Below, one piece after another: positions 58,390-64,000 of a DNA stretch of 64,000 nucleotides. This DNA is from Aquatica leii (lineage: Eukaryota; Arthropoda; Insecta; Coleoptera; Lampyridae), in assembly GCA_035610365.1 (NCBI GenBank), contig CM069433.1, positions 168,346,882 to 168,410,881 of the forward strand, given 5' to 3'. The notes below the pieces were generated by a model. It did no database searches. It was not told where the DNA came from and saw nothing but the letters and a program-made list of their open reading frames with translations. The stretch's first letter is position 1. Each line of letters begins with the position of its first letter. The translations under genes were made by a program, and so were the position numbers.

Positions 58390-59822
58390 ATTTAAACACA
58401 TTTATAGTATAAAGGTATCAACTAGTGATGCGACAGACGTCTGCTTCTGCTTCCGCAACTGCGGAAGTTCTGTGCCTTTTTTGACATCCGTTTCTGTTTC
58501 TGCTTCCGTAACTTTTATAACGGAAATTTGAACAGAACTTTACGACCGTAAATGGAAAGCGCGCGGATGCTAGATGAGTGTGCTTAGGACCCGAAATTTG
58601 TTTTACGCGTCACTGATACGGCATACCTTCTCCCAGAAGCTGCCGAACTCAAATGGAGTCTAACCTACGTCATCATATATGATGAATTCATCATTACAAG
58701 TGTTAGAATCTATGTTAAGTATGAATGTAGACCAGCAAGACTCGATTACAAATAACGAGAATGACAATCTGCCTTTGGAGACACAGTCATAACTACAAGA
58801 GTACAAAAAAAAACGATTGCCTTTGCGTGAGGATTCCCTTATGTCGTGGAAACTTTGCCATAAGTGCGCCAATATTTATCAACTGCTCCCAGCAACGTCG
58901 CCAGTGTGCAATTATTTAGTGGAGCTGGTTTTATATATGAAGAACACCGGAACAGATTGTTAGGTGTAAAAGCGGCCAAAGTGTTTTTCATAAATATAAT
59001 ATACCATTACTTAATTTTGAATATTAGTTCTATTAAAAATTGCATTTGTCAAAAATTGTGCTTTTTTCCATGTGTTAAACGTCCGTTTCCGTTTCTGTTT
59101 CTGCAAAAATTTACTTTTTACATCTGTTTCCGTTTCTGCTTCCGTTTTGACACTTCCGTTGCATCACTAGTATCAACTACTTTTTATTATTCTAAAACCT
59201 TAATTTAATACGATCGTCCTTCAAAGCAATTCAAATTAAATAGGTATTTCTTTATGTTCGGTTTACAATTATTAGAGCCTATGCTTATATGTGACAGAGC
59301 ATTGTAACTTGATTTCACAACTCCCACTACGAAACTTTCATATTCACGTGCAAAAGGGCTCGCGCTTTATACTTTGCGGTTCAGTACTGATTGATCGGTG
59401 GAACGTGTTGTACGTGTTCGTGAAACGCAATATAAAAAAAACTGACTTTAATATATGCATTGAAAAGTTACAAATAATTAAATTTAGTTATAATTTAACG
59501 ACGAAATTTTTACTTACATGAAATTATATTTTGTAGTTGATGCCATGTATGACTGAGGTAGTGTTAGGCCTAATTATCTTTGGCAGTTGTAATAAATTTA
59601 ACTCGAATGTGTTTGGCATAGACGTTAAAAAGTAATTTCTAGTAAATAACAATTTTGTCGTAAATTCTAAATAATTATTTTTTACTTTTTAGTGTATTTT
59701 ACTTGATGCATTTTTTAAAATCGGTTTTTCTTTTGTTAAATAAAATTTCTGTTTTTTTAGTGATGTTAGCAATAGTAGTTATAAGTTAACAATAACGGTT
59801 ATACATTTTTTTAAATGCAGCT
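58390..59822 (+). repeat. Repeat family X, copy 2 (split by a hAT element)
   Basis: After removing the hAT at 58423-59169, the flanks join to a sequence colinear with the reverse complement of 25395-26580. Examples: TTTATAGTATAAAGGTATCAA beside TTTATAGGATATAAGTATCC in copy 1; CAGAGCATTGTAACTTGA beside CAGAGCATTGCAACGTGA; CGGTTCAGTACTGATTGATC in both; TAGTGATGTTAGCAATAGTA near the end. The central roughly 90-bp near-palindrome is inverted relative to copy 1, showing that it can flip. Confidence 0.75.
58415..59177 (+). mobile_element. hAT element, internally deleted, target duplication GTATCAAC
   Basis: The element is 58423-59169 (747 bp), with TAGTGATGCGAC at one end and GTTGCATCACTA at the other, between identical 8-bp repeats GTATCAAC (58415-58422 and 59170-59177). 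Both ends carry subterminal TCTGCTTCCG-type repeats in opposite orientation. The interior keeps a C-terminal transposase piece: MSWKLCHKCANIYQ at about 58842, then YLSTAPSNVASVQLFSGAGF and IYEEHRNRLLGVKAAKV (58870-58990), the hAT dimerisation region of a ZBED-like family, with a frameshift between. The catalytic core is gone. Confidence 0.92.
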
Positions 59823-60420
59823 TACCTTAAGCCCGACCTTGCTGCCACTGCTAAGAAGTGAAGGGAAATCATACTAGCTCTTTTTCATCTATACACGGTT
59901 GAGAAGTTCATTATAACCTGTGCGATCGCTTAAGTTATAATCATACACATCTTTGTCATACACTTCTTAACCTTGATATATAATATACTCTGTTACGATA
60001 TATTGTAAACTTATTTTAGTTTTAATTTTGAAATAAAATGTATTATTAGACTTCTTGAATTTATTATTACTATAGGTTTTTTTACAGTGGTTTTTAAGGT
60101 AAATTGTAATTGAAGATCATAATCTTTTAATTTCTGTACTTACTAGTTTTAACATACGTTTTCTAATGCAGGTTTTGTATGTGTAAGCATTTTAGTTGTT
60201 TTATTAAAATTAAAGTCGACTGACTGCTGACAATAGCGAACGATTTCTCTAAAAAATGTATTTGTTCCGGATTTATGATTTTTAGTTTTAAAATGAGCCA
60301 TGTAGTTTATTTCAATCTTACACACTCTGTACCTTTAAAAAAAATGTTCTGATTGGTCGATAATGCTGTTTAGAAATTAGTCATAGTGACGTAAATAATT
60401 CCATTGTTTTTCTTTTTGTA
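59823..60420 (+). other. Upstream region of TBCA
   Basis: AT-rich, no repeat recognised. It must hold the promoter and 5' UTR of TBCA. No TATA box or other clear core element is seen. The region 60340-60420 is likely 5' UTR. Confidence 0.4.
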
Positions 60421-60777
60421 ATGGCCGATCCACGCATTAGAACGTTAAAGATTAAAACCGGTGTTGTAAGGAGATTAGCTAAAGAAAAAGTTGTCTACGA
60501 ACAAGAAGCTGAACAGCAAAGGCACAGAATTGCAAAATTAAAACAGGAAGGTAAAGACGAATACGACATTCGTAAGCAAGAGGAGGTTCTGCAGGAGTCT
60601 TTAATGATGGTACCTGATTGTCAGAGGAAGTTAAGTAAAGCAATAGACGAATTGAAGAATATTATTGATATCGAATTGGATTTAAAAGACTTAGACGAGT
60701 TTCAAACAGCGATTAAAATTTTGGAGGAAGCTAAAGTGCAATTACCCACACCTGGTGAGATCTTACACTACTGTTAA
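60421..60777 (+). CDS. TBCA: Tubulin-specific chaperone A (TBCA)
   Basis: TBCA captures quasi-native beta-tubulin in the cytoplasm on the way to alpha/beta dimers. The 118-residue product starts MADPRIRTLKIKTGVVRRLA, continues KEKVVYEQEAEQQRHRIAKL, and holds DEYDIRKQEEVLQESLMMVP followed by DCQRKLSKAIDELK: the full family layout of three helices rich in charged residues. Length is normal (about 108-120) and the single open frame has no intron. The stop is at 60775-60777; the PDCD7 start codon follows after 25 bases, so the two may share a transcript. No poly(A) signal lies between them. Confidence 0.97.
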   Translation: MADPRIRTLKIKTGVVRRLAKEKVVYEQEAEQQRHRIAKLKQEGKDEYDIRKQEEVLQESLMMVPDCQRKLSKAIDELKNIIDIELDLKDLDEFQTAIKILEEAKVQLPTPGEILHYC

Positions 60778-60802
60778 GTTTTTTTTTAATTTGTATTTAA
60801 TA

Positions 60803-61522
60803 ATGGACTATTATAACAATTTACAAAGTATTAATGTGGGTGACATACCCATATCTATGTCACCTTGTCAACCTAACCTGATAAATTATCAGCCTCCAAC
60901 TCACTCCTCATCTGATCCGCGTTTTAACTGCATGTACTATAACACTCTTCCATTAAATTCGCCAACCGGTAATCACACATCGTTTCAATTATATGACTTA
61001 AGTGTTCATCCTATAAATACAATCGAAACTAAATCGGATGATGAGTTATGGATCGAAACTTGGTTATCGAAAATTGGCAAAATCCAAATTAATTTAAATT
61101 CAACAATAGAATTGAAACCAGCAGGGTCTACACCAGTTAAAACTAATTCAATTCAAATACACACGGTCAAAAATTCTTTAAAAAATTGTATTCGGGTATT
61201 GAACAATCTTCAAACTTTGCAAACGTTCTTAAAAGAAAATGCTGCAACAATGTCGTCAGCAGACTGGACGAAGAAAACGACTGAAATTGGTTTAATAAAA
61301 GAAGAATTTTCAATTAACATAAGGCAATTTGAGAACCTCGAAACTATGGGAAAAATTCAGCGGGCGATTGAGCAACGTCGAAAGAAGAGAAAATGTCAGA
61401 AGAAAAGAAGGAAATTACATTCAGAACAGCGAGCTAAAATAAGAGAAAATCTAAGAAAATCACATAAAGAAATTGATCAGTGGCTTGAGAATATGAAGGA
61501 CGAAGTGGAACGTACCAAGCAG
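60803..61522 (+). CDS. PDCD7: PDCD7 (U11/U12 snRNP 59K) exon 1
   Basis: PDCD7 is a protein of the U11/U12 di-snRNP of the minor spliceosome. The first ATG of the frame that fits is at 60803 (MDYYNNLQSINVGDIPI); an in-frame CTG-started extension into TBCA is unlikely to be real. The N-terminus is Pro/Ser/Asn-rich, then WIETWLSKIGK marks the start of the conserved part. A long charged helix follows (AIEQRRKKRKCQKKRRKLHS, KSHKEIDQWLENMKDEVERT), predicted coiled coil. It ends in phase 0 at a GTTTGG donor (61523), a non-consensus site; splicing to 61573 restores the family sequence. The very close upstream neighbour is TBCA. Confidence 0.88.
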
Positions 61523-61572
61523 GTTTGGTTTTTATTTGTTTTGTATTTTATTATACATATATTTGTTTATAG

Positions 61573-62001
61573 GAAGAATGTATAAAGAAGGATGCCGATT
61601 GTGTACTTGCCGAGGTTACTAAGAAGAAGTCTGATGCTCGAAAATCTCTTACTCTTATAGCTTCATTAATTAAATTAAGACAAGTTAGAGAACATGCAGC
61701 TACCCAGAGGGGTGAAAAGACGTCTTTAGAGGATCATAATGCTTTTGCTAAAGTAACCGATCACTTAACTAAAATATGGAATGATGCTATGAAGGTTTAT
61801 TGTAAGGAAGAACAAGGTTTGAGGATGATGCTTGAGCAGAATGCTGTAGAAGACACAATTTCTGCTCGTATTGCCAAGGAGAGACGAATTATTCAACAAT
61901 GGGAAACTACGTTTTTTGGATCAAAATGCATTCCGAATAACATTTATTGGAATCTAACAGCGGCTGAGAAGGATACAGAAACATTTATCGCCATTAGGTA
62001 A
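61573..62001 (+). CDS. PDCD7: PDCD7 exon 2, 3' end uncertain
   Basis: Starts after TTTATAG (50-bp intron) with EECIKKDADCVLAEVTKKKS, then RKSLTLIASLIKLRQVREHA, NAFAKVTDHLTKIWNDAMKV, YCKEEQGLRMMLEQNAVEDT and QQWETTFFGSKCIPNNIYWN, ending ETFIAIR. This is the conserved C-terminal region of PDCD7. The frame meets TAA at 61999-62001, but AG|GTAATC at 61996-62002 is a possible donor, and the family normally continues for about 30-40 residues with a Trp-containing tail. So the annotated end may be a read-through into an intron; the last exon is not found before the piggyBac remnant. Confidence 0.82.
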   Translation, partial: EECIKKDADCVLAEVTKKKSDARKSLTLIASLIKLRQVREHAATQRGEKTSLEDHNAFAKVTDHLTKIWNDAMKVYCKEEQGLRMMLEQNAVEDTISARIAKERRIIQQWETTFFGSKCIPNNIYWNLTAAEKDTETFIAIR

Positions 62002-62089
62002 TCTATTTTCCATATATGACAATTTTTTTAAATATTCCTAATGATAGTTTTTGTTTATTATGGCGTCTATTTGATTACTTGCTACTTTT

Positions 62090-63335
62090 TTTATACAATT
62101 TTTTAAGATAGTATTTTATTGTTGGAATATAATTTCTGCTTTTACTGTCTGCTAGTTATTTCTATGTCCATAAACGACACATTTTGTTTCCCGATTCTTC
62201 CATTTGCAAATTGAGATATCGTCACTTGTTACAAGGTCAGAGCGACCCATTGACAATTTCTTATCTGAAGTAGATTATCTTTTGGGAAGATATAAATAAA
62301 CCCTTTTTTGACAACTTATCCATCAATGGTATTGTTGAACAGAAATTGTCATAGAACAAGCCAGATCATATCTCTTGAAAGTTTTCTGATAGCTTCAAAA
62401 CAACCCGCTCGCCTAATGTGTGTTCATCAGTTATACTACTCTTGCCTTGATAAATGTCGAAATTTAGTAGGTATTCGGTTTTTGGAACAAGCAACGACCC
62501 ATATTTGAATCTTGAAATACTTGCTGGAAATATTGTATCATAGAGCGTGCTTTGTACAGTTTGTCATAGTTTGCGCTACCACGTTGAGCCGTTTTTGTAT
62601 TATCGTTTAGATGCAAGAACCTCAAAATCTGTAAAAATCTATGCCTTGAAAAACGTCCGAAATTCTTGAATTGATGTCTGTAGATCAATATTTTCTCAGA
62701 CTCGATAATCTGTTGAATCAATAACCAACACCTCTAAAATTCCGAATTCAAATTCAACTCCCTCTTATGTTGGGTTGCATATACATTTGATTGTTCTACA
62801 ATTTGTTCAATAAATACTTCTGTACATAATATTTTAAACAAATCAATCGGTTCCTCCGCTTGAATATTAATATTTGGTTAAGATATTTCACTAAAATTAA
62901 AGTTCAGAAATTGGCTAGGTTTCTTAGCTGTCTTACTCCACTAATAATGCTCTGTTACCTTTTCTGCATGCATCTCATCATCTGTTTCTGAATTTGAACT
63001 ACTGGTTAGAGTAGACTGTAATTGTTTTAGGCGCTCTTAGTCTGGTTGAAATGAAGGGTCGTCGATCGAATTGTCAGTCAGAGAAGTAGTTTTTGTGTTA
63101 CAGGTAAGAGAAGGTGGAGTCGATGTTTGGGTAATCGGATACCCTTGATTTTTTTCTTGTATTTGGTGCATTTGTAATGTGCAGTGAATTTGAAGTTCTT
63201 GTTGAAGTTGATGAGGTTTCTATTATTCTATTAGTATGTCCTCTGCATCCGAATCTTCATCCACTTAAGAATTTTCCACCAGCACATCTGCAATGCCATA
63301 CAAAACTGAAATTTCCACATCCGTGAGCTTCATAT
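62090..63335 (-). pseudogene. piggyBac transposase, decayed
   Basis: piggyBac transposases move DNA into TTAA sites. On the - strand the N-terminus is near 63335 (MKLTDVEISVLYGIADVLVE, then DEDSDAEDILIE). The conserved block lies at 62721-62464 (FSRHRFLQILRFLHLNDNTK, YDKLYKARSMIQYFQQVFQD). In other frames follow KFDIYQGKSSITDEHTLGER, FYDNFCSTIPLMDKLSKKG and SMGRSDLVTSDDISICKWKN with at least five stops or frameshifts. Order matches the family. Terminal repeats and TTAA flanks were not identified. Confidence 0.85.
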
Positions 63336-64000
63336 GCTTTCCATAAAACAATAACGGTAGAATTTTTATACTGCATATATAAAATTAGTCAAAAAAATAC
63401 GAGAATAATAAACAGTAGGACACAAAAATAAATTGCAAAATCAATTCAAAACTCAAATCAGGTAACATCCTGCAATTATTTATTGGAGCGTTTCCAAGGG
63501 CAAATAAATAAAACCTTAATTTATCATGTTACTAAAAGATGTATTTATTATAAGTACTAGGAATTTCAAAGATTTTTTATTTGTTTTGACAATATTGCAC
63601 ATTGGAATTATATTAACCTCAACTTGTGCTTCATAATAAAAATGAATTCATAAACAGTAGATTATATTTGCTGCAAAGCGAATGTAAGTAATAAAGTAAT
63701 GCATAGAAATTCCTGTCTCTAACTTGTAGCTGCAAGGTCAATTTTGGTGTCATTTTCAAATAAATCAAACATATAGAATTAATTTCTGCTATTTAATTTG
63801 CAATATTTTTCACAGAATCAGCCAAAAAATTAAAAACAAATCGACATTTACCATTTTTTGTACAAAATCGGCCATATCTGTTACATTTGAACTGATAATA
63901 AAATAATAATCATTTATTTAGAAAGCATCTTTTTAAAAGATGATGTGTTGGTTTGAGTAATGTGGACAAAAAAAAATTACTCGTCATAGTATCAAGAACA
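63336..64000. other. Right end of the window
   Basis: AT-rich; no gene or repeat recognised. The missing last exon of PDCD7 may lie here or beyond, but no matching frame was seen. Confidence 0.4.

Noticed and set aside
58660-58872. 70-codon open frame (-)
   Set aside because: Antisense to the hAT transposase remnant, which is recognisable on the + strand.
60755-60802. 16-codon N-terminal extension of PDCD7 from a CTG overlapping TBCA
   Set aside because: The extension is the out-of-frame tail of TBCA; the ATG at 60803 has the family-like start and needs no non-AUG initiation.

Overview
The window looks like part of an insect chromosome. It is AT-rich, has few genes, and is full of transposable elements. 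Four host genes can be recognised by protein similarity. They are (1) most of an Eip74EF (E74) orthologue on the + strand: four exons at 3862-3939, 4518-4706, 6989-7231 and 28273-28868, with a 21 kb last intron and the ETS DNA-binding domain in the last exon; (2) SAP18/Bin1 on the - strand, two exons, 48680-48152; (3) TBCA (tubulin-folding cofactor A), one exon, 60421-60777 +; (4) PDCD7 (U11/U12-59K), starting at 60803 +, only 25 nt after the TBCA stop. E74 is an ecdysone-response factor of arthropods, and the transposon families present (R1-like LINE, Penelope, Ty3/gypsy, hAT, piggyBac) fit an insect. The order of insect cannot be settled from the sequence alone; a beetle-like holometabolan is a guess.

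Layout. 1-28868: E74 exons and introns; the last intron holds an inverted-repeat element (10566-10955), a 1.7 kb element with repeat-rich inverted ends (11.30-13.03 kb), a decayed hAT transposase (18.06-19.79 kb), two further hAT remnants (23.58-24.01 and 25.13-25.32 kb) and the first copy of an unclassified repeat family, here called X (25.40-26.58 kb or longer). 28869-31.3 kb: E74 3' UTR and spacer, then a tRNA-like SINE head. 32.0-35.6 kb: a decayed R1/LOA-like LINE (- strand). 35.7-36.8 kb: a decayed Tc1/mariner-like DDE transposase. 37.99-39.03 kb: a MITE and two tandem repeats. 39.1-45.2 kb: a Ty3/gypsy element (B, - strand fragment) split by a truncated second Ty3/gypsy element (A). 45.2-46.8 kb: two Penelope-like copies head to head, each followed by a hammerhead-like motif. 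48.15-48.68 kb: SAP18. 48.84-49.97 kb: a hAT MITE with an 8-bp target duplication and a smaller MITE inside it. 50.55-58.2 kb: a longer + strand copy of gypsy B whose pol continues into a macrodomain and a CCCH-like zinc finger; its 3' part is interrupted by a 2.6 kb TIR element that itself contains another hAT MITE. 58.4-59.8 kb: second copy of family X, interrupted by a hAT element. 60.4-62.0 kb: TBCA and PDCD7. 62.1-63.3 kb: a dead piggyBac transposase.

The most interesting signals are: the macrodomain plus CCCH finger carried by the gypsy B pol; a textbook -1 frameshift heptamer in exactly the right frame in gypsy A; the head-to-head Penelope pair with ribozyme motifs; three hAT elements with perfect 8-bp target duplications, one confirmed by an empty-site paralogue in the same window; and the tight TBCA-PDCD7 pair, which may be dicistronic. 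Nearly all transposon genes here are broken, so functions stated for them describe the family, not this copy.
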